DNA of 64,000 nucleotides from Tribonema minus (GCA_017506865.1 JAFCMP010000357.1:563001-627000), one strand, 5' to 3'; shown: positions 1-12,078, numbered from the stretch's first letter. Numbers and translations are program-made. The notes: generated by a model not told the origin, from the sequence alone.

Positions 1-366
1 AAATTGTTTGGTGCAGGCGTGCCCGTTGCACCCAGCCCAAGCATGACAGCACCTATCGTCGGCCTTTGAAAAGTGTTCGGATGGTTTTTGCAACGTTTTT
101 GACTGAGCATTTGTTGCGTGAGGGGTCTCCAAACCTTCAAGTGCTGCCAAACGTTGCAAACCATTGGCCATGAACGAGAAAGCAGCGACAGAGCGCCTGG
201 CTTTGTAGCTAGCACACACTGCTTACTCTCTAGGAGTACACGGATCTTCATTCCGAGTTGACGAAGCTGCAACTTACTTATGTGAGGCATCATGTCCCGG
301 TAGTAGCAACAGGTCTGCAAATATACGCCACACGCAATGGCAGCGACATGTCTTATAGGAACTCAC

Positions 367-433
367 CACCGCCACCACCGCCGCCCCCACCATAGCGATC
401 GCCTCCATATCCTCCGCCGCCGTTGCCGTACAT
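367..433 (-). CDS. Gly-rich protein, first exon only (partial, continues past left edge)
   Basis: Read on the minus strand, an ATG at 433 opens a frame beginning MYGNGGGGYGGDRY and continuing in glycine to a donor GGTG|GTGAGT at 367/366, in phase 1. RGG/GYGG-type first exons are common in DEAD-box helicases and Gly-rich RNA-binding proteins, but no folded domain is visible, so the product is not identified. An in-frame TAG ten codons upstream (CTTCTAG) could also act as a splice acceptor, in which case this is an internal exon. A possible next exon starts after a TTGCAG near 266 but is unproven. The tail of the neighbouring minus-strand gene ends upstream at 1143. Confidence 0.35.
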
Positions 434-537
434 TGTCCGGGGGGAAGGAGGGCTTGCGGGTGCCTAGAAGTGCCTGCTGGCCGCTGTAACAGTGAAGCCG
501 CGCTTGATGCCACTCGCGCTATGACTTGCCTTCCCAC

Positions 538-1142
538 ACACGGTTTTTTCAGTCTAAGATCAGACGAGGCATACCTACCCCAACTGTGGGAGAGAGAGTG
601 CCCTTATTAGCGCGTGCATCAGTAGCAACAGGGATGTACGTGTATTACGGCGCGTATACATTATATACGTAAAGGAAAGGGATCGCCACTCGCGAGGGGA
701 GGGTGTACTATAGCGGACGCGTGAACAAGCCGCGCGCGCGCAGACAACAGCAAATGCAATGCGGGACACAACTGCGACAAGGTACTTCCATGCCCATTCG
801 TAGTCACCATTCAGACCATCATTGGCAAGATTAAAAAAAATCTTCTATCGATACAAATGCCTACTCACAAACACCACAACGACACAAACGTCGCACCAGT
901 AGGTAGTACCAGCAAGCACCGAGATTGGCTGCCAATCATCAGGGTAGCAACCGCATGCGTGATGCGCTCCCAGGAGCCCCTGACCTCAGTCGCACACGTC
1001 TTGTCAACATTCAGACCGCTGCAGCGCGTGGCACCCAGGCAGCACACATGAATCCAGCTACTCCAACACACCGAAGTAAGCACCAGCCTGCCATGCGCTC
1101 TACAGCTTACGAGCGTGCTGCTACACGATGGACGAGTCAGCA
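538..1142. other. Intergenic stretch, no gene seen
   Basis: This lies between the 3' end of the RIIa-GAF gene and the Gly-rich first exon. It has only short overlapping open frames on both strands without family resemblance. It should contain the 3' UTR of the former and the promoter of the latter. Confidence 0.5.
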
Positions 1143-4100
1143 TCAGCCGCCGATGCGACTGACGGACGCCAGTTCGTCCTCCTCATCGCCCTCCTCTATC
1201 TCGGTCTTGCGCGGTATGCTGTTGCGCACGGATGCCGTGAGCTCGCGGTGGCTTGCTGTGCGCGTGAACTCGGCCTCCTCCTTGACCTGCCTGGTGTTGA
1301 TGTCCATGCTGCGACTGCTCAGGGGCGAGGCGGCATAGGAGCAGGGTATGGGTAGGTATGGGTATTGCAGAACAACACTGGCTTGGACGTTTTGTCATTT
1401 GAGATGTGCAACGGGCACTGTTGGCATACGTGACAGGGCGACTGCGCACGTCGCGCGCAGAGAGCCTGGCCTGGTGGTTGCCAAGGGGACAAACCATATA
1501 CTAGTAGCAGCACCTGTATGTGTATGACTTACATTGTCCTCATGCATATGGCGCAAGGCAGACAGCAAGCACAAGTATTGCTGCACCTGCAGTCATGACT
1601 TCCGCCACCTCTTCAAGATCAAGAAACGGTCGCATTGGTACCCCATGGGTCATGTGCGAGATCACAGAGGGAGCTGCAGTGATGACCCATTGACGCATTG
1701 AGACTACAGCAAAAACTGTGTCTGTCCGGACTCCTGACCAAGTAACCAAGTTCAAGATACTGAACACCATCAGTGAACCGCAAAACAGCAGCTCTGATAA
1801 CTTGCCGCGGGTAGATACTGCAGGACTGCCAAGCCATAGGCACACATACATACGTCAAGTACATGGAGTTCATACCTGCGGAACAGGCGCGACGACTGCA
1901 GCAGCGGCGCCAGGGTGCCCAAGAAGGACTTGAGGATTTCCTCATCTTTCTTGGAAAAGACACCCGCGTGTATGTCCCCTCTGTCTGCCTTGTTGATGAG
2001 CTGTACCACTCCGAGCACCTAGGTGAGGTCAGGGATGGGGCACAGATAATAAGAGATACTATGCACGGGTGGAATGTCTGCGTGACGCACAGCACTTGAG
2101 TACAGCACGTGAGCACAGCAACGGCGTAGGGGACACAGAAGCGTACAACGTGGATGCGCAAACATGCATAACCTGGATGCACGTGTGAAGTGCATTGTGA
2201 ACAGCCAAACGGCATGGTGGTATACTCGGGGTACTATTAGCACGATGATAGTTTATTGGTGAATGCATGAGTTGCATTACTCACATCGAGCTGCGTCACT
2301 CACAGTTATAAAATGTTGTGCTGATGCTAAGGAATCGTGAGCAACTGCAACACATGGTCATGATCCTGACTTTGGGTTCAGGTCCACCCTAATCTGGAAC
2401 ATACATGTGCACTTACACACACATATACTGTATACTTGAAAATAGATATGTTCAAGTGGTACATACATACGGAGACGCAGCGCACAAACGCAAAAAAACA
2501 AAAAAACGCAAGAGGGTACAGAATGACGGTTGGTCAATTTCCGATCAAACAGGCGAAGGGGAGCACACGGGCGGGCAAAGTGCAGTCAAGCGCTCTAGAA
2601 CAGGTCATAACAGTCTGGAACAGCAACGTCTGATGCTAGACGACGAAGCTGGAGGTGGAGGCAGTGCGGACCCGGAGTACAAGTGCAACTTATGCGACCT
2701 CGTGGTGAAGAAGGGCATGTCGCTGCTCTTGTTACAGCAGAGGTTAAACGCCCACATCGCGGCGAAGCACCAGCGAGAACACCACAGTGGGACAGCAACA
2801 ACGTTCCTGGAGCGCTCCGACCTCAGCACCTTGCACTTGCAAACCATCTACACCGAGTGTGCCTTGTGCAAAAACCTGTTTCATGCCAACAAGACATTCA
2901 GGGTGGACAGCAGCAATCCCAGCGCGGGCAAGCGCTGCCGCAACTGCAGGCCTATCACTTCACCCGCTGCAGTGGCGGCAACATTGTCAACAACAGCATC
3001 AGCAGCACCGCTAGCACCTGATGCATCGACGGCAACAGCTACCACGTCGCTGCCACAGCAGCAACTGGCGTGCACACCCATCGGCAACCCCTACGCAAAG
3101 GGACCAGCGCACGCGGAGCAGGCACCTGCTGCTCAGGCTGGTGGCAGCAGCTCCTCCGGCAGCTCAAAGAGGCCGGAACGCGGGGGCAGCAGACTGAGTG
3201 CTACATAAGGGGGTCGGGGTCGCAGTGGAGGGCGCGGACGTGGCAATGGAGGACGCGTTCGCAGCGGCAGCAATGATGCAGACATCAGCAGTAGCAGAGC
3301 GACTAGCGGCAGCAGAACCGGAGGCGGCAGCAGCAGCGGTGCCGGCGGCGGCAGCGCAGCCGGTACTAAGGACAGCGGCGCTGGCAACGGCCGCAGCAGT
3401 GATGCCAGCAGCCGCAGCGGCGGTGCTAGCAACAGCGGCAGTGGCGCGCGAACTCAAAACGGCCGCGGTGGCCGCGTGGCAGCGGTCGCAGCAGCGACAG
3501 CGGTGGACGAGGCTGTGGTCGAGGCGGCCGCGGCGGCGGCGGAGGGGGCCCCAGAGCGGCAGGTGCGGCGACAGCAGCGGCAGCGCCTGCAGGCGCAGCA
3601 GGTGGGGCAGGTGGGCTTTTCACCTGGACCATCTCAACCCCCGCAGTCGCAGCAGTGCTTGACAGCATCAGCCTCGATGAGCTGTGCAAGCTGCAGTTCG
3701 CGACAACTAGAAGCCTTGCTAGACCACGCAATCGCCGCTATGTGGGAGCTGCACTGGAGAACGCAGCAACACATCTGTTGGCACACACAATGACGATGTT
3801 CGTCAATGCGGCGCGGGAGCCAGATTCCGCAGGGCGGGTGCAGCGACTGCAAAGATCCACGATTCTACACCACCTCATGCCATCACTCATCACCTCCACC
3901 GATGGCGCACCTGGCATCACTCGCTCCGACAGAATCAGAATGCTGGCACGCGGTGAGCTTGACCGGTTGGTGCCAGCGCTCCTCGCACACGCGCGTGCGC
4001 ACCGGCGCTGGCGCGCGCGCCAGCGAACGGAGGCAGCGATCAACACCTACGTCCTACAGTGCATGGGCACACGGGGGGGGCTACAGCAGGCAGCGCGTTT

Positions 4101-7100
4101 CCTTCAGCCCAAAACGGTGGCGATACCTGATGATGACTGCTTTGCCGCCATGCAGTCCAAACACCCCCCCGCTGCGCCAGGGGAACAACTCCATGAGCTA
4201 TCCGGCATGGTTGATCAGCTTGTGGCAAAAGCAGCCGACATGCCAGCAGAACTCAGCCTGTTACAGGGGGAGGGAATTGAGCCAGAGACGGTTGCCAAGC
4301 TCATCCAGCGAGCAAGCCCTTACAGTGGAGCAGGCCCATCGGGGCTGCGCTACAGCCACCTGCAGGATGCGCTACGCACAAGCTGGGGACGGCATGAGTT
4401 TGCTGCTGTCCTCACACGGTGGCCTCACACCGTTATGCGGGAGGCTGCGCGGCTGCCGGATGCCTTCTGGCAGTTGCATGGCGCGGGGCGCCTGACGCCA
4501 CTTGCAAAACAACAGGAAGATGGTACAGCTAAGCAGCGGCCCATCGTTTGCGGCGAGGTGCTGCAGCGACTATGCACTTCGGTGTACGTGGCAGACCGCA
4601 AAGACTTCCTGGCGGAGCTCCTTGAGCCAGACGGCAGTATGGGGTAGCCGTCTCAGCAGGAGCGGAGAAAGCGGCCATGGCCGGCAAACTTGCGTATGAG
4701 CTCGGTCACTGGCAGTTCATGCTGGACCTCAAGAATGCCTTCAACATGGTGTTCGTCCTGGCGGCAGCGGAATGGGTAGCAGCACAGCTGCCAGACTTCC
4801 TCGACTACTTCATCGGCACATTCGTTCGCACTCGGCCACGCCTGCTGTTCCAGCACGTCGACGGCTCCACGCGCATCATCATGTCTCAGTGCGGGTTTAA
4901 GCAGGGGGACCCCGCGGCACCGATGCTCTTCTGCGGCGCCATTGCTCAGTGCTTGAAACGGTTCAATGAGGCGGCGGCCGCGCAGCGTGCGCGGAGGCGG
5001 ATGGGCGCCTACATGGACGATGCCAACGTCCGAACAGGCGCTTGCACGCTGACTCAGGATGACATACAGGCGGTGGCGCAGCTCAAACAACACTTTGCGG
5101 AGGTGGGGCTGGAGCTAAACCTCACCAAGTCACGCGCGCTGCCTGGCAGGGGGCATGTGGTGACAGACCACGAGCGGCAACTGCTGCAGCAGCTGGGCGT
5201 TCAGCTAGTGGGGGATACGGATGAAAATCAGAACCGCGGAGCTGTGTTGCTGGGGGTGCCGGTGGGCCACAGCAGCTTTGTAGACGCATGGCTGCGCAGG
5301 GAAGCGGGTGCAGGCGGGGCAGGCGCTCGATTTGCAGAGCGATGCGCGCGCCTGACATCTCCGAGGGCTATGTTCAGGTTACTGCGCTACTGCGTGGTGC
5401 CTCGCATGACGTGCTGCCTGCGCACCATTCCCACTACGCAGACAGCGCCAGCCGCCAAGGAGTGGGATCGGGTCACGCAGTGGGTGCTTGAGCACTCAAT
5501 GGGCCTGCAGCCACCAGGCCAGACCTGGCGCCAGTTTGAGCAAATTGGGGCCCACTTCCATCTGGCAGCGCACGGCCCAGCCTTACAGCAAGCGCGACTC
5601 CCAACACGGCATGGCGGCCTTGGCATTACCAGCGCCTGCGACATCGCTGATGCTGCGTATGTGGCGGGCACGTTGCAAGCGCTGCAACCAGCACTCTCTG
5701 GATGGGCGGGGGTGCTGCAGCAGGCGGCTCCTCAAGCGGCTGCAGACAACGCTGCTGAGGATGCGGCAACACAAGCGGCACCGGCAGCAGCGGCAGCAGC
5801 ACCAGTACCAGCAGCATCAGCAGCGGCAACTGTTACAGCGGCAGCGGCGGTTGCCAGTGGAGGCGCAACCGCTCCGGCAGCGGCAACTGCATCAGCGGCA
5901 GGCCGCGCTTATGGCGCAGCCATTCCGGCAACACACGACGCAGCTGCCGCTGGATCAGGGGCCGCGGCGGCAGCACAGGCGGCACCAGCGGCAGCAGCAG
6001 CGGCGGCGCACGGCGCAACTACTCCGGCGGCAGCAGCAGCGGCGGCAGCAGCAGCTGCTCCAGCATCAGAGGCTGCTGCAGCAGTGGCAGCACATGTTGC
6101 ACCTCAGGTGGCCTCGGCGGCATCACTAACTGCAGCATCAACAGCAGCTGCTGCGGGCATAGGCAACACAGCTGCTCCAGGCCCTACTAGCCTAAGGGCT
6201 GCTGCAGCACCTGCAACAGGAGCAGCGTCGGCAGGCGGCGCCGCAACCGTGCCGGCTGCGACAGCGGCAATGGCGGTGGCAGCGGCCAATGTGGCAGGTG
6301 CTGCACCAACACCTGCGGCAGCAGCAACACCACTGGCAGCAGCAGCAACGGCAGGCGGCGCAGCTGCAGCACCAGCGCACGCAGCAGCGGCAGCCGTCAA
6401 TGCAGGCGCTGCGCGTTCCACACCAGCAATGCTACAAGGCGCAGCAGCAGCAGAGGTGGCGCGCCTGCCCCTCATGCGGACGATCGCCACAGCTGCCGCA
6501 TCTCTACGTGCAGCAACAGGTGACAAGCTGGAACATATACTGCCACCAGCGCTAACGCCACTGCAGCAGCAACCACCTACGCAGCAGCCGCCGCTGCGGC
6601 CGACAGCAGGTGGTGGCACTGGTGCGGATGCTGCTTGCGTACTTGACGCCAGTGCTCTGCAGTTGCAGTGTAGCCTGAAGCGCCCCAATCAGAGTGCGCT
6701 TGCAGATGCCGTCGCTACCGAGCTTGCAGATAAGGTGGAGGCGGACCTGCAACAGCTGCCGCAGGGCACGCAACGCACGGAAGCACTTGCTCGATTCCGG
6801 TCGCAGCGCCACATGCACTCGATCGGCATGGCATTCCTCAACGAGCCCATGTACTCCACAACGGCTTCGTTCGATGGCCTATCCTTGCAGCCGGCCGTCA
6901 AACGCGCCATCGGAGTAGAGGAGCAGACGGCAGGCTGCAAGCTGTGCGGGAAGTCGCCGGGCGGCACCCTGCATGCACGGCTGTGTCAAGCGCCACGCGT
7001 CAAGGCGCACGACACCATTGTCCACAATAGCGTCAAGAGGGCCACGCAGCGCATCCTGCGGCAATACCTCAAAACGGGACTGGTGGACGAGGGCTACACG

Positions 7101-10100
7101 CCGTTTCTGGGGTCCGCCGGGCCGCCGGGGAGTCGCAGGATGGACATCGTGCTGCCTGCCGACGCCTTCCCGGTGACCGGCTACGACGACCCGACACGTC
7201 ACCTACCGCTCATGGTGACGTCACCTGCTTCGAGGCACAGGTGCGTCGCGGGCGGCGAAGACTGCAGCAGACCCCGAGCGATGCTGCCGCGACCAAGAGG
7301 CCGCCAAGACTACCCACTATTCTGGTCATTATGATCAGAATTGCTACAAAATTGCCACTTTGGCAATAGGGTCATTTGGCAGCATCGGGGAGCAGGGGCG
7401 GAAGCTGCTGGAGGCTGTGGCGACGGAGTATGCCAGCAGGATGTCAGTGCCCGGAGGAGCGCGCCCTAAAGCTCTCAAGGGCATCGCCCTGGCGCGCTTA
7501 CGCTCGGCACTGTCGGCAGCGCTCCACATGGCGTACTCTGGCCGTGTCATGACACACATGGCAGAATCCAAGGGGGGGGGGCACATGGAGGAGGACGTAG
7601 GGGAGGACCCCGAGATGCCATTTGGCGGCGGCGGCGTTTGAGTGGTTGTCGTTGCAACACTTTCAGACTGTCATACGACATGTAGATTCCTTACAGCTAG
7701 ATGCCAATCATCTGGGCTTTTCGCGCCCTGAGCGAGAATTAATAAAAAGTACATACATACACATGTGCGGTACATATGCGGTGTTCAACACTGTAGCTCT
7801 GCTTACCTTTCCTTCTGCAGTGCAGATGGGCACCGCAAGGATAGTCTGCGTCTTGTAGCCGGTATCTAGGTCAACCTTCAGCAGCAGGAGCACCAGCAGC
7901 AGCAGTAGTAGCAGCAGCACATGCCGCGATCAGCGTGTGAGGCAATCAGTAAGATAGAGCCACACGTTGTTGAACGTCACTAAAGCACATGTTGGAGCAT
8001 CCTAAATCTGACAGCCATATGAGGAACAGAAGGCACATGACGTGCCAGGCTTTGCCAAGAGACTGAACAAGCAGCGGAGTGCATCACTTGTTCAGTACAG
8101 AGCCAGTCAACTCTATATACTGAAATACCGGTTGCGTCTCACAACTTTGTACACGACGTGGTCGTACCAACGGTGACACCAGTATACAGCGCCAGAGAGT
8201 TGATTCACAGAAGCAGCAAGCCCAAAGAAATGACCGCCTGTGCCACACACACCAATACATGTACAGTCACACCGCCACGATGCGTACAGGTGCAGCTCTC
8301 CGCCAACTCGTATATCTGGATAGAAGTAGTAAATGCTACGTTCCACTCTACAATCAGGAAATGCCAACACTGCGCAGGTGCTGCAGCGCACTGCCCCACC
8401 TGCTGGTTGAAGCGCGGATCTGCGTATGCATCGGGTATGTTGATGAGCTTTCCGCTAGTGGCCACTGCACCCGCGATGCCTCTGTCCTTGGGCATGCGGA
8501 TGTTAATCTCCCCTTGCACCGCCCACAGCTCCTGCATAGGTGGCGACATTTGCAAAGTGACGTTTGCTGCAGACGTCAGTTTGCCGACATGAGTGTGTGA
8601 AGATGGAAGCAGGTTTGCGCATGGTGCTCGCTCGCCATGAAGTCGTGCACCTTGTGGTCAAGTATTGTGGCTGACATTGATGAGGTGAGCATACTGAACA
8701 TATGCTTTGTGGCTGACACAAGCGACGTGGGCACAATCCTGGCATGCACAATGCTCAGGCGTGGCAGCTGTGATTGTGATATAGGTGCATGGCCAATGAC
8801 TACCTACCTTTCACAGGCACCACTTGCGCCCACAAGCTGCGGCACTTGGCGCTGGGCGATCATTGCCTTCCACAGACGGCAGCATACAGCACAGTACAGC
8901 TGTACCATGCAGCGCAGTACACTGTACCATGCAGGTGGGTAGGTGTACTGAAGGGCTTGAGCATATCATCCTTGACTGAAAAGACAAACGTGCATCTCTG
9001 TTCTGACCTGGTGCTCCTCGTCCACAATGAATGTGGTGCACTTGTGGGCGTCGCACACGCGCGGCAGGCACGCGCTGATGGTGTAGAGTATGTGGTGCAC
9101 GCCCATGTCCTGCTGGTTGGTGGCCGTGATGATCTCCATCATGCTGCGGTACTTGACGCACTCGCGCTCCTTGCGCTGCGGCGGTGGGAGCGGCGAGCAC
9201 ATGAGGTCGGGGCGCGCAGCTCAAAAAGTGTGATTGATGGCGCACACAATTTCACAAAAGCGGCCAACATAAACAAAAAATATGTGAAATCGCAACAAGC
9301 GGATGATGACACTGCAAGTGTGAGAAGAAGCTGGTTTTTGACAAGTTGGTACAGTACTATGTAGAACATCTGGCCCAAATCACTTGGTTGCAACTACTAG
9401 CCCTACCGTGTAGCTTCCGGATCTCGGGCGCAACCACCGACCGCACATACCTGACAACTTCATACTTGGTATGTCTACCCACCTTGTACCCATACCTGCC
9501 CGACTCATATACATATACCTACCCACCTCATAGATGTCAGCATGGCTCATCACCGCCGCCGCCATGGCGCAGAACGCCGCAAATGCGCGCGCCTCCCCCG
9601 CGCGGAACCCCCCGCCCCCGCGCCTGTTCCCCACCGCCAGCACCCCCGCCTGAGCGCCGATGCCCACGCTGCTGCTGCGCGCCGCCGCCGCCGACGACAC
9701 GGGCGGCGCCACCGGCAGCGGCGCGCACATGAGCGACGCCGTTGGCGTGTCCCCCAGCTGATCGTGGGGGGGCGCAAAGGAAGGCTCCTCGGAGGTGTCA
9801 GCAATCACGCGTACCGCTGCGCCGGGGAGCGCTGCTGCGCCGAGGACTCCCGTGCCGGCGGGCAGGGTCTGCTTGGCGGCGACGGGGCCCGCGCCGGAGC
9901 GCACCAGGGAGGCGCTGGGGCCCTGCGCCAGGTACATGACGGCCTGCTCGGCGTTGAAGGCCTGCGAGAGAAGGGGGGGGGGGGGGGGGTCAGGATGGTG
10001 CGTGGGGGGGGGGGGGGGGGAGGAGGGGGGTGCCTGTGGGGTGCTGGTGGCTGTACAGCACATGTTGTGTGTACATTTACATGTTGCATGGACTTGCGCA

Positions 10101-11820
10101 GATGCCTGGGCTGTGTGCATCATTATTTGTGTGGGCTGCGTGGATCACTCATGCTTGCCGGTACTCAGCGTGCTGAAGGCGCTGCGGCCATGTGCATGTT
10201 GTGCCGCACAGACAGCAGGCCGAACGGAGCCCATACATCAGTTGCGGGCTTGACTGAGCCTGCATGGGGGCTACCATGTCATTACAAGACAGTTTACACG
10301 CGCTTATTCATGCTTACAATGAGTGTTGCTCAGGATGGTATGTAGGTAAACGCCCCTGAAGGGGGTCACCGTTGCAATGCTGAAGGTCCGTTGCTCAGGC
10401 TGGCGCACCCACGCCCACCATGCAGTGTGAGGCAACACGCAGTATTACGGTGCGATTGCATCCCACATACACTTGAAAAGATGTCACATGGACAGCTGCT
10501 GGTATGCAACAGGCACATCTTGGGCCTGGTCAAGTAAGTGTCCATGAGTACAGTAGGAGTACAGTACAGTACGGCACGCTCTCAAGTCTGCTGGGCCCAG
10601 CAAATGTGTGTACAGTAGAGTGTACGGTACATCACAATCTCTCCTGTGTCGATAATGCAAGAAAAATACGTTACTATTGGTGTACTCGTCAATTGCTCTT
10701 GCTGCGATCCCTTCGATGCAAATACGACACAGCATCGCTAATGCGCACTGCATACCGACCTGCTTGCACCAGAGTCGTGACAACAGCGTTATGCAAGCTG
10801 GTAATGATCGGCGACCGCAGTGGGTCCAACTAGTTACATTGGCTGCTATAAGCACCCAAGCGATCACTGCTGCATCTCGCATTCGAACGATTTGAGAAGG
10901 TGGTGTCAGCGCATGCAGGCTCGCCTACTCGCAGCTCAACCCGAACCAGGAGGGTCACCGTCGTGTACTTGTGTACTCCGCGTCCCACGAGCAATTGCAG
11001 AGCGCCGACATATACTCTAGCATTGACAGCATCAGCAACCTCCGCATGTTTGTCACAGTATTGACATACTTGGGGCATACATGCAGAATTCATCTGATGA
11101 TGCTGACCATATTGCGAAGCACCACATTTTTGATACAATCTTACATGGACCACACGCCACTTACACCCTGTTCTCCCTGGTTTGATGACTTCCAATGTTG
11201 GCGATGTGGTCATTTTGACAGTACAGCTTACAAGTGCCGAGTAAGGTGCTCACCTTCATGGCACACGCCACGATGCCCTCCGCCATCGCTTCAATTGTGC
11301 ATCCCTCGGATACGTCGTTCAAAGCTCCTGCCAGCGGCATCAGGCACGCTTCGACTGCCTGTCCATCGCACTCCGCCCCCCCTGATGCTGTCACCGCCGC
11401 TGATGCTGCATTGTGCAGCGCTCCCGCTGGCTTAGGAGACTTGCTTCCGCGGCTTGAATGCCGCTTCACGGTGCTGGCATTTGTGATGATCCCGAACTCG
11501 TTGGCATTCACCATGGCTTCCTCGTAGCATTCAGAGAGGTAGTGCGCGGTGGCGCGCCTGTCATACTGCCGATCGCCTCGCGCTTCCAGCTTATCCCTCA
11601 TGAGCGTGGAGCAGAACTGCAGAGGGTCATCTGGCCTGTGCAGTATGCACTTAGCTGTGAGCCACTCCATGAGCGCCTTGAGGCTCACCCTCTCCAAATA
11701 GTCAGCGGACGACTCCGGGCCGGTCGTCATGATGGTAATGCGGGCCTTCGCCTCCTCCTCCTGCTGCTGCAGCCACAAGCTGACAAGCAAGGACTCTGTC
11801 CCACTGAACCGGTTACACAT
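1143..11820 (-). CDS. RIIa/DPY30-tandem GAF domain protein (no catalytic domain)
   Basis: Seven exons in 5'-3' order: 11820-11254, 9961-9527, 9175-9008, 8531-8400, 7875-7807, 2018-1876, 1314-1143. All join in phase and give about 561 residues (531 if the ATG at 11730 is used). Residues about 40-80 look like an RIIa/DPY30 dimerisation-docking domain ([15 protein letters not shown]...HRPDDPLQF), the type that binds A-kinase-anchor helices. GAF1 covers about 160-334. GAF2 covers about 335-505, with [12 protein letters not shown] and a full NKXnFX3DE signature (NK...FSKKDE) typical of cyclic-nucleotide-binding GAF domains. The last 57 residues are acidic and basic, ending ASVSRIGG. No phosphodiesterase or cyclase domain follows. 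I infer a signalling scaffold, possibly axonemal, since radial-spoke and other flagellar proteins pair DPY30/RIIa with GAF domains. The intron 7806-2019 carries a retroelement in opposite orientation. Confidence 0.78.
2405..3208 (+). pseudogene. Retroelement N-terminal zinc-finger segment
   Basis: A 267-codon frame. After a Lys/Arg-rich stretch (about residues 28-40, [10 protein letters not shown]) comes a C2H2-like finger C94-x2-C97-x19-H117-x4-H122, then a four-cysteine site C152-x2-C155...C178-x2-C181. N-terminal fingers of this kind bind target DNA in R2-type elements. The stop TAA at 3206-3208 is followed in the same frame by an Arg/Gly/Ser-rich run ([15 protein letters not shown]), so the ancestral protein probably continued through it. 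The start codon is uncertain; the first 25 residues may be non-coding. Confidence 0.6.
3209..4647 (+). pseudogene. Retroelement linker and N-terminal half of reverse transcriptase
   Basis: The 3209-3650 part is low complexity (Gly/Ser/Arg or Ala in different frames), and the coding frame cannot be followed through it. From 3655 frame 1 is open for 330 codons. It holds the early RT motifs: the fingers motif [16 protein letters not shown], and LTPLAKQ...KQRPIVCGE. The frame ends at TAG 4645-4647. Four codons' worth of sequence before that stop, the next frame reads [15 protein letters not shown], the usual continuation of this RT family, so one base has been lost or gained at about 4633-4640. 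Confidence 0.65.
4641..7334 (+). pseudogene. Retroelement reverse transcriptase palm, Ala-rich spacer and CCHC knuckle
   Basis: Open in frame 3; the first ATG is 4677, giving 885 residues. Catalytic RT motifs are intact: MLDLKNAF (motif A, Asp17), FKQGDP (motif B), AYMDDANV (motif C, Asp114-Asp115), GLELNLTKS (motif D), and LLGVPVG (motif E). Residues about 350-600 are an Ala-rich low-complexity block encoded largely by GCA/GCG/CAG runs. A CCHC knuckle follows (C754-x2-C757-x8-H766-x3-C770), then basic [16 protein letters not shown] and RRMDIVLP. Downstream the frame turns to nonsense at about 7214. Confidence 0.7.
7215..7641 (+). pseudogene. Retroelement C-terminal endonuclease-like remnant, frameshifted
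   Basis: Sense resumes in frame 2 with [12 protein letters not shown] at about 7217. It then resumes in frame 1 with [19 protein letters not shown] and a helical tail ending at a stop at 7641. Together with the upstream RRMDIV, the Asp...Asp...Glu pattern is what a PD-(D/E)XK-type endonuclease would leave, but assignment of catalytic residues is inference. At least two single-base frame changes separate the pieces. Confidence 0.45.
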
Positions 11821-12078
11821 CCGGATGAAACCGCCAACAGTGAGTATCCTATCTCCAGGCAGCAGCAGGAGCCTTCTAGCCGGGGCAGTGCTAAGGCACA
11901 AAAGTGTAGTGCAGTGTAGCGTAGTCCTATCAGCAAACTTGATCATGGCAGGAGCATCCGACCGGTGGCAACGGCGTGGGCCTTAGGATCTATCAGTTCA
12001 GCGAGACATCAAATCTAAAGCAGCAGCCCCTGGGTGCTGCTCTGCGACATTAGTATTACTCTGCATACTAGCGTGCCA
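11821..12078. promoter_or_regulatory. Divergent promoter interval between RIIa-GAF gene and GH5-like gene
   Basis: The two start codons point away from each other, 258 bp apart. This interval must hold both 5' UTRs and core promoters unless either gene has an unseen upstream exon. No TATA box or other element is clear enough to call. Confidence 0.45.

Larger units (their letters stand above)
2350..7660 (+). mobile_element. Degenerate non-LTR retrotransposon, R2/NeSL-like layout, inside an intron
   Basis: Boundaries are approximate; no target-site duplication was identified. Domain order is N-terminal zinc fingers, reverse transcriptase, long Ala-rich spacer, CCHC knuckle, then an endonuclease-like C-terminus. 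That order matches site-specific non-LTR elements with a restriction-like endonuclease (R2, NeSL, CRE groups) rather than APE-type LINEs. The coding information lies successively in frames 2, 1, 3, 2 and 1, with an in-frame stop at 3206-3208, so this copy is dead or needs several recoding events. It sits antisense in the long fifth intron of the RIIa-GAF gene. The flanking exons splice in phase, so the insertion should be tolerated. Confidence 0.75.

Noticed and set aside
5488..6700. Long Gln/Arg- or Leu-rich open frames on both strands over the retroelement
   Set aside because: They are frame shadows of the GCA/CAG repeat block. The RT frame with its catalytic motifs explains the region.
9970..10025. 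Poly-G run as a regulatory element
   Set aside because: On the gene's own strand it is the poly-C part of the acceptor region of the intron before the GAF1 exon, adequate as a pyrimidine tract.
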